Origin: a virus
IMG/VR virus record: IMGVR_UViG_3300024500_000050
Coordinates: 1-42,165 of that record
Reading direction: 5' to 3' (one strand)
Length of the DNA stretch: 42,165 bases
The position numbers and the translations under genes were made by a program. Positions 7,900-17,572 of the stretch are shown in pieces (position 1 is the stretch's first letter; every line of letters begins with the position of its first letter). The notes below the pieces were generated by a model that saw nothing but the letters and a program-made list of their open reading frames with translations, searched no databases and had not been told where the DNA came from.

Positions 7900-10800
7900 A
7901 TGTCATTTACACAAGATTTCCGAACCCAACGAAGAAACTACGAAGACGGCGACACCCGTATAGGTGAAAAAGACCGTCTTTGGTACGATGGAATAACCAA
8001 TACAATACGCATCTCTGACGGTGAAACTCCGGGCGGTTTAGCCGTAGGCGGAGCGGGCGGCAGTAGTTATGTGCTACCTACAGCAACTACCACAGTTAAA
8101 GGTGGTATTAAGATTGATGGCACAACTATTGCTATCGATAACAGCGTTATCAGTGTAGGCACAGTTCCCTACTCTAGTATATCAGGTGCCCCTACAGTTC
8201 CAACAAATGTTAGCCAACTTACAAACGACACAGGATTTATCACAGGTGTAAGTTGGGACGCAGTCACAGGCAAGCCTTCACTATTCAGTGGTGCTTACGC
8301 CGACTTAACTGGCAAGCCTACAAATGTTAGCTCATTTACTAACGACAGCGGATACCTAACATCCAGTTCATTATCAAGTTATGCTACACAAAGTTATGTA
8401 ACCAGTCGCGGCTATATTACATCAGCAAGCATACCTACAGCAGTTAGCCAACTGTCAAACGACAGCAACTTTCTAGTTCAAAGTAATTTTGATCTAAACA
8501 CTATCAATCTTGATGCTAATGGCAAGTTACACACTACAGGTATCCTCCCTGGCGATGCTGATGGATTCACAGCAGTATTCGCAGGACGTGCGGCAGGTGT
8601 GGCAGCACTACCAAATACAGTTATCCAAAGTCAAGCACAGGTCAACGACTACGCACAGAATAACTTCCAAAATACCAGCGACGGTGCTCACTCAAGTACA
8701 GAATGGGTAGCAACAAGTCCTAATGGCAGTGACACAGACTACTACATTGACATGGGTATCAACGGTGCGAGCTGGGATGGTACAGCAGAGAATAGCCTAT
8801 ATGACAACGTGGGACAACGTGATGGTTGGTTGTATGTTCAAGGTGGCAATGCTGGCGGAGGTAATCTAGTATTAGGTACAAGTATTGCTAATACCTACAC
8901 AAAGATTGTAGCAGGCAATGTAGCCACAGGCGATAGAGAAGTCATTCGATTTAGTAGTACAGAAGTTAAACTGAGCAAACAGTTAACATTCAACGACAAC
9001 ACTACACAGACAACAGCGTGGTTAGGAACATACAGTTGGAATGATTTAACCGATGCTCCAACTATTCCATTAGATACCGGCGACTTAACTAACAACGCAG
9101 GATTTATTACCAGTGCCGCATTATCTGGCTATGCTACTTTAACTGGCGAAGAAACACTAACCAATAAAACATTTACCAGTCCAACAATTAACAATCCAAC
9201 CTTCAACGGTACATTTGCTTTTGAAAGTAATAACACTAACCAACCGGCTATGACATTGACAGCCAGTGTCTTACAGGATGGTGTTGGTATTCTTCGTGTT
9301 ATTGGTAGCGAACCAGATATTAACTTTAATCAAGTTTCGGCTAGTCCAGGATTTAATACATTTACATTTGAATGGAACGGAGATCCTAAACTGGCAATGG
9401 GTCGCAGAAACGATCACAGTTTCTATATTACTCGCAACGATGGTGCTTGGCACGACAACGCATTTGTCTTAGACTATGCTACTGGTGTACTGTCAGTAGA
9501 GTCTGGTATCTCTGTTCCAAGCATAAACTTTGCTGACGAAACTACACAGACAACTGCTTGGACTGGCTCTGTTGATTGGGCCAACGTAACTAATCAACCA
9601 ACACTGACTACATCCTTGTCAGCACTGACAGATGTTAACGTCACAGGTGCTATCACAGGACAAGTATTAACCTATGACTCTGTTACACATAGTTGGATAC
9701 CAGGCGGATCGGGTGGAGGTGCTACAGGTGCTCTAGGCTACTACGGTAGTTTCTATGATGTCACAGCACAACAGTCTAACGCAGGTGCTACCAGTGCTAA
9801 CCTAGTATTAATTGGCGGAACTTATGAAGCCAACGGTATTACAATACAGAACGGATCTAAGATCACGTTCAGTTATGCTGGCACATATTCTATCGTATTC
9901 AGTTTACAGTTTGTCAATGACAATGCCGCAGAACAGGATGTCAGTGTTTGGTTAAAGACTACAGTCAATGGTGTTACTTCAAACGTAGATGACAGTACAG
10001 TGGTTTATACTATCGATGCTGATACAGGATCATTGGGCAAGTTGGTTGCTATCAATCCGTTCATTCTAACTGTTGAAGCAGGAGAACAGATACAGATATA
10101 TTGGCAGAGTCCTAGCACTGATGTTTACCTTAAGACCATTGCCGCACAAACAAGTCCTTCAGTGCCACGAGCCCCGGCAGTTATTCTAACAGTTGAACAA
10201 ACATCTAGTATCGTAGTTCCAGACAGTATTGCTGGCAATGCTGCCACCGTGACTAATGGTGTTTACACTACAGGAAGTTACGCTAATCCAAGTTGGATTA
10301 CCAGTTTAGCAGGTAGTAAGGTTACTAATGCTGTTCTAACCACAGACACTGGTACTGTTACTAATACTATGTTGGCCGGCAGTATTGCCAATAACAAGTT
10401 AGCCAACAGCACAATCACAGTTAATGGAACAAGTATAAGTTTAGGTAGCAGTGGCACAGTCAACACAGCCAACGCACTAACTATCGGTAGAGGCTTAACA
10501 GGCACAGCCAGCACCTTCAATGGTAGTGCCGCAGTCACAGTTAGTTTGGATACAAGTACTACTACCGTTGTGGCAACAGCAGGTGCTACTACAACATTAG
10601 ATGCCGCAACTATAACTAGATATTACAATGTTACAGGATCAATAAGCGGTACACACATATTCAAACTGCCAGACTTGACTACGCTAACTGCTGGGCAACA
10701 GATTACATTCTTTACTTCGGCAGCAACTATAACTTATCAGTTGAGTACCGGCACACAAATAGTTTCTAATACTATAGCGACAGCAAGACAAACTACATTC

Positions 10801-13800
10801 ACCGTAGTCAGCACAGCATCTAACGCAACTGCTAACTTGTCTTATACACAGTTAGTGAGTGGATTGGTTGGAACAGGTACATCATTAGTTACTAACTCAA
10901 GTCCAAGTATTAGTACTGCTTACATTACTAACCTTGACAGCACAACCAGTACCAATGCTTATGCCTCAACACCTTCTTTAACATTGGGTCCTAGTAGTAG
11001 TGTTTTTAATCACACACTAAACATTCTTACCGCGGCAACGGGTGCTACCTATGTTAAGAATTTAAACATTGGCACAAACTTAGCAGGCGGTACAAGTACT
11101 ATTAACATTGGTACGGGTGTTACAAGTGGTACTGCTACACTTAACTTAGGTAGTGCTACAACTACAACAACTATGAACGGTGCTGTGACTATCACAAGTC
11201 TAACAGCAACTAACAGCATTGTAGGTAGCATTACAGGCAATGCCGCAACAGCAACTAAACTAGGCACAGCAAGAACAATTAACAATGTGAGCTTTGACGG
11301 CTCTGCTGGCATTACTGTTACAGCCAGTACAACTAACGCACTAACTATTGGCAGTGGATTGAGTGGTACAAGTTTTGATGGTAGTACCGCAGTTACTATC
11401 GCTGTAGACTCAACCGTAGCCCTACGAGCAGACACGCACTACATTGGTACAACCAGCATAGCACTAAACAGAACAAGTGCTAGCCAAACTTTAACAGGTG
11501 TAAGCATTGATGGCAATGCCGGTACAGTAACTGATGGAGTCTACACTACAGGAACATACAGTAACCCTGCGTGGATAACAAGCCTAGCCTACAGCAAACT
11601 AACTGGTACACCTACATTGTTTAGTGGCAGTTACACAGACTTAACAAACAAGCCAACTATCTACTCTAGTGCTTATATTGGCACAACCAGTTTAGACTTT
11701 ACAAGACTAAGTGCTAGCCAAACACTAACTGGTGTAAGCATTGATGGTAATGCGGCAACAGTTACCAACGGATTATACTCAACAGGATCGTATGCTAACC
11801 CTGCCTGGATAACAAGTCTTGCCTACAGTAAGTTAACTGGTGCTCCTACAGTTCCAACTAACGTTAGCCAACTGACTAACGACAGTGGCTATGCTACTCT
11901 AACTGGTGCTGAAACATTAACCAACAAGACATTAACACTACCAACGATAGGTGGTACTGGCGCTACGTTCAACGGCAGCTCAAGTGGTACTACAGTAGTA
12001 AAAGCATCAGCAGCCGCAGGTACTACAACTATTACTTTACCAGCAACTACAGGCACAGTAGTTACTACAGGTGATACTGGTACTGTTACAAATACAATGT
12101 TAGCAGGATCAATCGCCAATGCTAAACTAGCCAACAGCACTATATCTGGTGTAAGTCTGGGCAGTAACTTAAATGCCTTAACTATTGGCACAGGATTAAG
12201 CGGCACAACTTATAACGGTAGTTCAGCAGTTACTATCGCTATTGATTCAACAGTAGCAACCCTAACTGGTAGCCAAACACTAACCAACAAAACTATTGCT
12301 CTAGGTTCTAATACAGTCAGCGGAACCACTGCTCAGTTTAACTCAGCACTGACTGATGGAGATTTTGCTACACTGGCGGGCAGTGAGACACTGACTAACA
12401 AAACGCTGACATTACCAACCATAGGTGGTACTGGTGCTACATTCAACGGATCAACAAGTGGCACTACTGTATTGAAAGCAAGTGCGGCTGCTGGTACAAC
12501 TACTATCACAATGCCAGCAACAACTGGTACAGTGATAACAACTGGTGACACAGGTACAGTAACTAATACTATGTTGGCTGGATCAATAGCCAACAGCAAA
12601 CTAGCCAACAGCGCAGTCACAGTTAACGGTACAAGTATTAGTCTAGGCTCTAGTGCTACTATTGAAGTCAACAGTATCAAAGCCAGTGGCTTTACTAGTT
12701 CGTTAGGCTTTGATGGCGCCGGCAGTTTAATCTTATCTAACACAAATACATTTAGACAAGCAACTGGTTTAACAATCCAAACAGGCGGCCCAGCACCATA
12801 CTATGAATGGAAGTTTAACAACGATGGAACCACAACTCTGCCTAGTAATACTCTTGACAGCGGCACTAACAGTATTGGCGTAAAGAGCAGTGGTGATACA
12901 TCTAGTTCTAATTTGTATTGGAAAGCCACTACTATTGGAGCAGGACTTCCTTTTGACAGTTATGTAACAACTGATACTTCAGGTGTTACTCTTTATGTGT
13001 CATCAGGAACAGCAAGTGTAAGGTCTATCAAGACTTGGGTATTTGACAAGGCTGGACAGATAACATTCCCAGATAGTACTGTACAAACAACAGCCTATAC
13101 TGGTAATGCTACTACAGCAACTACTCTACAAACTGCTCGTAATATTAACGGTGTAAGTTTTAATGGTAGCGCAAACATTACCGTTACAGCAGCCGCAGAT
13201 ACTCTAACTGGCGTAACATTAAAATCTACTGTGGTAAACAGTAGTTTGACTAGTGTAGGAACATTAACTGGTTTAACATCTAGTGGTGCAGTTAGCATTA
13301 CAGATACTACTAACAGCGCAAACACAACAACTGGAGCATTGAAAGTATCTGGTGGTGTAGGTGTTGCTGGTAACATATATCTTGGTGGCGGTATCAACTC
13401 AGTTGGCACTATCTATGCCGGCGGGTTCTCTACCAGTACCGGCGATGTTACAGCACAGAATTTATTAACCGGAAACACTAGTGCTAATATCTTTAACACA
13501 ACAGCAACTACCGTTAACTTTGCAGGTGCCGCAACTACTCTAAACATTGGCAACAGCAGTGGCACTACAAACATTGCCAGTGCTGTTAAAGCGGGCACTG
13601 GTACATACACCAAAACACTGGGCACTGGTGATATTGCCCTAGACAACGGCACTACAGACACTCCGGGTGTGTTGATGTATTATGCCAACAATAATAACTG
13701 GGCTGTTGATAGTTACAACGGGTCATTCACTGTCCTAAGCGGACAACTGTTCCGTGTGACTAACAACCTAAATGAAAGTGGCGGCGCAGTAAAGATGGCT

Positions 13801-14295
13801 GTAGATACTACAGGTAACTTGGCCACTACTGGATTTATACAAGCAGGTGCTTGGAGAGCTGGACAAGTCATCAAAGATACTATGTTGAACAACAGCGAGT
13901 TTACTGTTAATAATACTACAGTGGCTACTAGCACCAGCGACACAGATCTTCTTACCTACAGTTATACACCGACCAGCAATTCAAGTTACTTGATCATACA
14001 CGTTCACGTGGCAGACTATAGAGCGGCATCAGATAGTGGTGGTGCTGGTACAGACAGTTATTTTTCTCGTATCAAAGTAGATGGTTCTGAAATAGTCTAC
14101 GCTCGTCAAATGACAAGAAGTAATGAAAGCGGTAGAACAGGTAATTTATTTCCGCTAACGGGTAGATATACAAATTCAAGTACCACAGCAAAGACTATTA
14201 CCGTTGGTGTTCGTAGAGACTCAGCGGACGATAGCATAACCGTTACAAATTCATCAACAGCACTAACACTTCGTATTACAGAGATCGCTCGATAA
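7900..14295 (+). CDS. Giant repetitive tail fibre protein
   Basis: A 2,131-residue Thr/Ser/Asn/Gly-rich fibre. The N-terminus (residues 1-55, with RIGEKDRLWYDG and IRISDGETPGG) is the anchor type seen in many phage fibres. The shaft is built of short repeats such as VSQLTNDSGY, ETLTNKT and SSLAYSKLTGAPT, with a long repeated unit near residues 1338-1414 and 1496-1572. A beta-sandwich of C1q/TNF-like pattern lies near 608-765 and another forms the C-terminal tip (about 2010-2131, HVHVADYRAAS to LTLRITEIAR). Expected role: host recognition by a trimeric fibre. No intramolecular chaperone motif is recognised. It is much longer than T4 gp37. Confidence 0.9.
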   Translation: MSFTQDFRTQRRNYEDGDTRIGEKDRLWYDGITNTIRISDGETPGGLAVGGAGGSSYVLPTATTTVKGGIKIDGTTIAIDNSVISVGTVPYSSISGAPTVPTNVSQLTNDTGFITGVSWDAVTGKPSLFSGAYADLTGKPTNVSSFTNDSGYLTSSSLSSYATQSYVTSRGYITSASIPTAVSQLSNDSNFLVQSNFDLNTINLDANGKLHTTGILPGDADGFTAVFAGRAAGVAALPNTVIQSQAQVNDYAQNNFQNTSDGAHSSTEWVATSPNGSDTDYYIDMGINGASWDGTAENSLYDNVGQRDGWLYVQGGNAGGGNLVLGTSIANTYTKIVAGNVATGDREVIRFSSTEVKLSKQLTFNDNTTQTTAWLGTYSWNDLTDAPTIPLDTGDLTNNAGFITSAALSGYATLTGEETLTNKTFTSPTINNPTFNGTFAFESNNTNQPAMTLTASVLQDGVGILRVIGSEPDINFNQVSASPGFNTFTFEWNGDPKLAMGRRNDHSFYITRNDGAWHDNAFVLDYATGVLSVESGISVPSINFADETTQTTAWTGSVDWANVTNQPTLTTSLSALTDVNVTGAITGQVLTYDSVTHSWIPGGSGGGATGALGYYGSFYDVTAQQSNAGATSANLVLIGGTYEANGITIQNGSKITFSYAGTYSIVFSLQFVNDNAAEQDVSVWLKTTVNGVTSNVDDSTVVYTIDADTGSLGKLVAINPFILTVEAGEQIQIYWQSPSTDVYLKTIAAQTSPSVPRAPAVILTVEQTSSIVVPDSIAGNAATVTNGVYTTGSYANPSWITSLAGSKVTNAVLTTDTGTVTNTMLAGSIANNKLANSTITVNGTSISLGSSGTVNTANALTIGRGLTGTASTFNGSAAVTVSLDTSTTTVVATAGATTTLDAATITRYYNVTGSISGTHIFKLPDLTTLTAGQQITFFTSAATITYQLSTGTQIVSNTIATARQTTFTVVSTASNATANLSYTQLVSGLVGTGTSLVTNSSPSISTAYITNLDSTTSTNAYASTPSLTLGPSSSVFNHTLNILTAATGATYVKNLNIGTNLAGGTSTINIGTGVTSGTATLNLGSATTTTTMNGAVTITSLTATNSIVGSITGNAATATKLGTARTINNVSFDGSAGITVTASTTNALTIGSGLSGTSFDGSTAVTIAVDSTVALRADTHYIGTTSIALNRTSASQTLTGVSIDGNAGTVTDGVYTTGTYSNPAWITSLAYSKLTGTPTLFSGSYTDLTNKPTIYSSAYIGTTSLDFTRLSASQTLTGVSIDGNAATVTNGLYSTGSYANPAWITSLAYSKLTGAPTVPTNVSQLTNDSGYATLTGAETLTNKTLTLPTIGGTGATFNGSSSGTTVVKASAAAGTTTITLPATTGTVVTTGDTGTVTNTMLAGSIANAKLANSTISGVSLGSNLNALTIGTGLSGTTYNGSSAVTIAIDSTVATLTGSQTLTNKTIALGSNTVSGTTAQFNSALTDGDFATLAGSETLTNKTLTLPTIGGTGATFNGSTSGTTVLKASAAAGTTTITMPATTGTVITTGDTGTVTNTMLAGSIANSKLANSAVTVNGTSISLGSSATIEVNSIKASGFTSSLGFDGAGSLILSNTNTFRQATGLTIQTGGPAPYYEWKFNNDGTTTLPSNTLDSGTNSIGVKSSGDTSSSNLYWKATTIGAGLPFDSYVTTDTSGVTLYVSSGTASVRSIKTWVFDKAGQITFPDSTVQTTAYTGNATTATTLQTARNINGVSFNGSANITVTAAADTLTGVTLKSTVVNSSLTSVGTLTGLTSSGAVSITDTTNSANTTTGALKVSGGVGVAGNIYLGGGINSVGTIYAGGFSTSTGDVTAQNLLTGNTSANIFNTTATTVNFAGAATTLNIGNSSGTTNIASAVKAGTGTYTKTLGTGDIALDNGTTDTPGVLMYYANNNNWAVDSYNGSFTVLSGQLFRVTNNLNESGGAVKMAVDTTGNLATTGFIQAGAWRAGQVIKDTMLNNSEFTVNNTTVATSTSDTDLLTYSYTPTSNSSYLIIHVHVADYRAASDSGGAGTDSYFSRIKVDGSEIVYARQMTRSNESGRTGNLFPLTGRYTNSSTTAKTITVGVRRDSADDSITVTNSSTALTLRITEIAR
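11911..12141 (+). repeat. Tail-fibre long repeat, copy 1
   Basis: A 231-base unit encoding ETLTNKTLTLPTIGGTGATF through TMLAGSIAN and KLANST. It is repeated at 12385-12615, offset 474 bases (158 codons). The proteins are nearly identical while the DNA differs at many third positions. Confidence 0.85.
12385..12615 (+). repeat. Tail-fibre long repeat, copy 2
   Basis: Second copy of the 231-base unit at 11911. Protein changes are few (S to T, V to L or I, L to M, A to S), whereas synonymous changes are frequent. Confidence 0.85.
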
Positions 14296-14302
14296 CTAAA
14301 TA
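14295..14302 (+). promoter_or_regulatory. Late-promoter-like motif (ACTAAATA)
   Basis: ACTAAATA directly after the tail-fibre stop and 26 bases before the nuclease ATG; ribosome binding site aagga follows. Confidence 0.5.
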
Positions 14303-14328
14303 ATAGCACTTAATTACTAAGGATTATT

Positions 14329-15138
14329 ATGAAGAAGTTATTATTATTGTTAGCGTTTGTTTCAACCCAAGTGTTTGCCTGGGAACAACGTGCTCCACTA
14401 CCAGTACAAGCCTGTCAAGTACACAGTCCTTACGGCTTTGCTCAAACACAACGACAAGTTGCTCCAATTTGCCGCGAAGCATATCTAGTAGCATACGATG
14501 CTCCTGTTAAGATTCCTGCTTATGTAGCATACACATTACTTCCACAAAATGCTTTAGGATGCTTTCCACGTACGAACGCATTCGTTGCGGATCAGTCAGT
14601 TCCTGGGGGTGCTACTCCTAATGACTACGCAGGCACAGGCTACGACAAAGGACATGCCGCTCCCGATGGTGACCTAAGTTGGTCACAGATCGTGGAGTAT
14701 GAGAGTTTCCTAATGACCAATATGTATCCACAACACGGCAGTTTAAATCGTGGAATTTGGAAACTACTGGAAACTTCAGTACGTGGGTGGGCGGTACAGC
14801 AGAATCGTCCGTTTACAATATACGTTGGAGCATTTTATGGCGCTGGTGACGGTGTAATTGGCAATGGCGTTATTGTTCCACATGGCTACTACAAGATTGT
14901 TATTGATCAACAAACAGGTGCTATTGCTGGTTGGGCTTTCCCACACACTAAACCATATGTTAATCTTGGCAACGACTTGACCAAGTTCCGTGTACCAGTA
15001 GCACAAATACAACAACAAGCAGGCGTTACATTCAAGTATCCTGCTAACGCAAAAGAACTACAACCTGGACAAGAATGGCCTGTGGACTACGGTGCGTTAA
15101 CTAATGCTAAACGTGCTAAGTGCGGCAAAGCAGATTAA
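14329..15138 (+). CDS. Secreted DNA/RNA non-specific endonuclease
   Basis: A 269-residue protein of the EndoG/Serratia-nuclease (beta-beta-alpha-metal) family, which cuts DNA and RNA with Mg2+. A signal peptide is clear: MKKLLLLLAFVSTQVFA, cleavage before Trp18. The catalytic motif YDKGHAAPDGDL (His109; DKGH in place of the common DRGH) is followed by the metal Asn in SLNRGIWKLLE (about Asn140). Export implies action in the periplasm or medium, or after lysis. It may destroy free nucleic acid, block superinfecting DNA in the periplasm, or recycle host DNA after lysis. Its 3' end meets a minus-strand gene with a 4-base overlap. Confidence 0.88.
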   Translation: MKKLLLLLAFVSTQVFAWEQRAPLPVQACQVHSPYGFAQTQRQVAPICREAYLVAYDAPVKIPAYVAYTLLPQNALGCFPRTNAFVADQSVPGGATPNDYAGTGYDKGHAAPDGDLSWSQIVEYESFLMTNMYPQHGSLNRGIWKLLETSVRGWAVQQNRPFTIYVGAFYGAGDGVIGNGVIVPHGYYKIVIDQQTGAIAGWAFPHTKPYVNLGNDLTKFRVPVAQIQQQAGVTFKYPANAKELQPGQEWPVDYGALTNAKRAKCGKAD

Positions 15139-15500
15139 CTGTAAATTTGTCTATATTTGAGTAATGCTAGTTGGCGAGCTAAAAACAATCGCCAACGAAC
15201 ATTATCACTGATACCGTCTTCGTGTTCAATCTTGTTTAAATCCCTACGACGATAACTGGTGATAACATCATCAATTTCTAGGAAATCTCCGTCCCAATCA
15301 GAGACAAAGATTTTATGTGGATGTCCAACAAATATCTTAGGTTTTTGGATTTTCGGTAGATTTACACGGACCTGTGCGCTTCGTATCACAGTCGGGTGTT
15401 GGGCAACGGAGACTGAATGGGTCGGGTTTTTCAAGCTCGTATTTGCCAGGCTTAATGTCAAACTTGTTGTCAACGCAATGAATACTACTAAGCGTTTCAT
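15135..15500 (-). CDS. Hypothetical exported protein
   Basis: A 121-residue minus-strand protein with a signal peptide (MKRLVVFIALTTSLTLSLA). The mature part is basic, with SDWDGDFLEIDDVITSYRRR and a C-terminal helix FLARQLALLKYRQIY. A good Shine-Dalgarno (gagg) precedes ATG 15500. It converges with the secreted nuclease gene, overlapping by 4 bases, and is probably periplasmic too. A partner or inhibitor role for the nuclease is only a guess. No family is recognised. Confidence 0.6.
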   Translation of the reverse strand: MKRLVVFIALTTSLTLSLANTSLKNPTHSVSVAQHPTVIRSAQVRVNLPKIQKPKIFVGHPHKIFVSDWDGDFLEIDDVITSYRRRDLNKIEHEDGISDNVRWRLFLARQLALLKYRQIYS

Positions 15501-15538
15501 AATTGGTCCTCATCAACATAGTAATCCACCTTTTTAAG

Positions 15539-15547
15539 TGCTATAAT
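15539..15547 (+). promoter_or_regulatory. Extended -10 promoter candidate (TGCTATAAT)
   Basis: A perfect extended -10 element (TGnTATAAT) upstream of the gene at 15592; no good -35 is seen. It could give an early transcript in addition to the late motif at 15579. Confidence 0.4.
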
Positions 15548-15578
15548 ATAATAACGCCTAACCCAACAGAGAAGTTTA

Positions 15579-15586
15579 CATAAATA
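15579..15586 (+). promoter_or_regulatory. Late-promoter-like motif (CATAAATA), leaderless spacing
   Basis: CATAAATA ends exactly 5 bases before ATG 15592; no Shine-Dalgarno fits between. A T4-type start of transcription would coincide with the ATG. Confidence 0.55.
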
Positions 15587-15591
15587 AGACT

Positions 15592-17004
15592 ATGAGAGCC
15601 AAAGAATTCTTATCCAAACTTTTTGAATCAAAATCCAACGTTTACGTAATTGGAGACAGTATTGCCAATGGCATTGCTGGCGCCGGTGGCGTTAGCAAAG
15701 AATACACTAATCCTGGAAAAAACACTACATTTGTTCTACAAAATCTTGTAACGCCCTTTGTTAAAAGTGGCAAAGCAAAAGGTGCTATTGTTATTTTAAG
15801 TAGTGGAGCCGCTAACAGTGGTAAAGTAGAAACAGAAGACGGAACACAGATTCAATCGGAAAACTTTGGTCCAATTAGTCAACAGATTAAAGCGTTAAAA
15901 GATGCAGGAGCATCGGTAGCACTAGTTGGTGTTGCTGATGGCAAAACACCTTTGCAAAAGCCTACAAAGTTTACTAATGGTAAACAATGGACTGTAGATT
16001 ACACAGGCGCAAATCAAAAACTATCCGGCATTGCCGCAGGCGCAGGAGCAAAGTTTTTAGGTTCACTAAACACCTTTGATCCAAACATAGCCAAGGGCGA
16101 TGGCATACACCCGTTTAACGGATACAGTAAACTATTTCAAGCAGGTTCTTCTATTGCCGCACCTGCTAGTAAAGATACAGCAGACAATAAAGAAAAAGAT
16201 GCTACGGCAGTTCCATTTAGTGTAGAAGTTCCAGACGGCAAACGTGGCCCATTAATTGCAGATGCACAAAAGGCATTAGAAGCATTGGGCGTACCTTTAC
16301 CTAAATATGGTGTTGATGGGATTCAAGGTAAAGAAACAACAGGTGCTATCAAAACCTTCCAAGAGAAGAATGGCTTAGAAGCAACAGGAATTGTTAATCA
16401 GCAAACTGCGGATAAAATGAACGCCATGCTCAAAGCCAAGCCTGAAGTATTGGCTACTTTAACAAAGAGTACTAACAAGGATGTTAAGTCATTAGACTAT
16501 AGCAGAGGTGCTGAAGAAGTTGCAGCCTTAACTAGCACCGAGAGTACGCAAAAGGCAAGAGCAACAGCAGAAAAGTATCTAGGACGTCCAATGGACGACA
16601 AAGAATGGAATTACTTGTTACGTGCTACAACTGCTGAAGCAAGCAATAACAGTAAAGAACAAGCCTATGTTATGGGCGTTATCCTAAACAGAACACGCAC
16701 AGGTAATTGGGGCGACAATGTTATCAGTGTGTTAAGAGCTCCAAATCAGTTCCAAGCAGTTACTGGTACAAGATTTGATCCGGGCCCAAGTGCTAACTTT
16801 ACACGTGGCCCAACTGATAGACAATTGGCTAACATTGTAGATGGCGCAATTAATATTCTTCCGCAAGTTCCAACAAATCTCAAATACTTTACAGCGGCTT
16901 CTAGTGCGGCCTACGGTGCAGGCACTAACATTGGATTTAGAGATAAGATGATAGCCGCTGGCGGCGAAAAGATAGGCGGCACAATATTTGCCGCTCAAGT
17001 ATAA
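15592..17004 (+). CDS. Multidomain peptidoglycan-active protein: SGNH hydrolase + PG-binding + SleB-like hydrolase
   Basis: A 470-residue protein with three parts. Residues 16-205 look like an SGNH esterase (GDS at 21-23 with the nucleophile Ser; DGIHP at about 169-173 giving the Asp/His pair). Residues 217-285 form a PG_binding_1 repeat (ADAQKALEALG, YGVDGIQGKETTGAI). Residues 340-470 match the SleB/CwlJ hydrolase_2 family (TTAEASNNSKEQAYVMGVIL, NRT, NQFQAVTG). It should deacylate and cleave cell-wall glycan. There is no signal peptide; instead the start MRAKEFLSKLFESK resembles a capsid-targeting peptide, so it may be carried in the virion. An intrinsic terminator follows. Confidence 0.82.
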   Translation: MRAKEFLSKLFESKSNVYVIGDSIANGIAGAGGVSKEYTNPGKNTTFVLQNLVTPFVKSGKAKGAIVILSSGAANSGKVETEDGTQIQSENFGPISQQIKALKDAGASVALVGVADGKTPLQKPTKFTNGKQWTVDYTGANQKLSGIAAGAGAKFLGSLNTFDPNIAKGDGIHPFNGYSKLFQAGSSIAAPASKDTADNKEKDATAVPFSVEVPDGKRGPLIADAQKALEALGVPLPKYGVDGIQGKETTGAIKTFQEKNGLEATGIVNQQTADKMNAMLKAKPEVLATLTKSTNKDVKSLDYSRGAEEVAALTSTESTQKARATAEKYLGRPMDDKEWNYLLRATTAEASNNSKEQAYVMGVILNRTRTGNWGDNVISVLRAPNQFQAVTGTRFDPGPSANFTRGPTDRQLANIVDGAINILPQVPTNLKYFTAASSAAYGAGTNIGFRDKMIAAGGEKIGGTIFAAQV

Positions 17005-17030
17005 AAAAGGACTCCGAAGAGTCCTTTTTT
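17003..17030. terminator. Bidirectional intrinsic terminator
   Basis: GGACTC (17009-17014), loop CGAA, GAGTCC (17019-17024), flanked by A6 on the left and T6 on the right. It terminates transcripts from both directions, between the convergent gene at 15592 and the minus-strand gene at 17070. Confidence 0.9.
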
Positions 17031-17069
17031 ATTTTCTATAATTTCCCTATGGGATTAATATAATAATTA

Positions 17070-17336
17070 TTATTTCTTTGCGCCAGTATTAACAAAAGCG
17101 TACATCTTTTCAGCGGCTTCTAAAACTTTCTCAAGTCCTGGAAACTCTGGCATATCTACTTTGCTAACAATCTGACCTGTCTTCTCATCACGAGTAGCAG
17201 TCATTTCCCAACCTTGAAACTTCACATGGAAGTCTTGGCTAACTAAGTCTTTAGCCATTGCTAGTATGTCAGTACGAATTTCATAACCGTTTTTGTTGAA
17301 TTTTACTTCTGGTAGTTTTGGTGTTAAATCACTCAT
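17070..17336 (-). CDS. Hypothetical conserved-looking phage protein
   Basis: An 88-residue soluble protein (LPEVKFNKNGYEIRTDILAM, then FQGWEMTATRDEKTGQIV and an amphipathic C-terminal helix). The alternation of Trp/Thr strands and helices suggests a compact alpha/beta fold. It has a strong ribosome binding site (aggag) in a leader nearly identical to that of the next upstream gene. It is last in the minus-strand operon and ends at the bidirectional terminator. I recall similar proteins in marine T4-like phages but cannot name a function. Confidence 0.65.
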   Translation of the reverse strand: MSDLTPKLPEVKFNKNGYEIRTDILAMAKDLVSQDFHVKFQGWEMTATRDEKTGQIVSKVDMPEFPGLEKVLEAAEKMYAFVNTGAKK

Positions 17337-17354
17337 AATTTTCTCCTGTGTGTG
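17337..17354 (-). repeat. Shared leader, copy 1
   Basis: Reads CACACACAGGAGAAAATT on the minus strand, directly before ATG 17336. It matches the leader of the next gene apart from one inserted A, and contains the ribosome binding site. Confidence 0.75.
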
Positions 17355-17365
17355 TTAATTAATGA

Positions 17366-17572
17366 TTACTTAGTGTAAACAGCGGCTGATGCGTTCTTAA
17401 CGAATGCTTCTGCGATTGCTAGAGTAGTTTTAACTTGACCCTTGGCAAACTCAGTCTGTGCATCAACTAGTTTGATAAGTTCTTTTTTGAATGAATCGTT
17501 AGTGATAAATGTATTAACGATTTGCTTTTTAGCGTTTTGAACGCCGTCGATGTAAAAGTCTGGTGTAAACAT
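17366..17572 (-). CDS. Small helical protein, phasin-like
   Basis: A 68-residue, almost wholly helical protein (QTEFAKGQVKTTLAIAEAF). The amphipathic pattern resembles the core of phasin-type proteins that coat polyhydroxyalkanoate granules, but the protein is too short for a firm call and any small coiled-coil phage protein would look similar. Its leader duplicates that of the downstream gene. No membrane segment. Confidence 0.55.
   Translation of the reverse strand: MFTPDFYIDGVQNAKKQIVNTFITNDSFKKELIKLVDAQTEFAKGQVKTTLAIAEAFVKNASAAVYTK

Noticed and set aside
10278-13943. Long antisense open frames within the tail-fibre gene
   Set aside because: Their Val/Leu/Pro-rich products are shadows of Thr/Ser/Asn-rich codons on the other strand; no promoters or ribosome binding sites.
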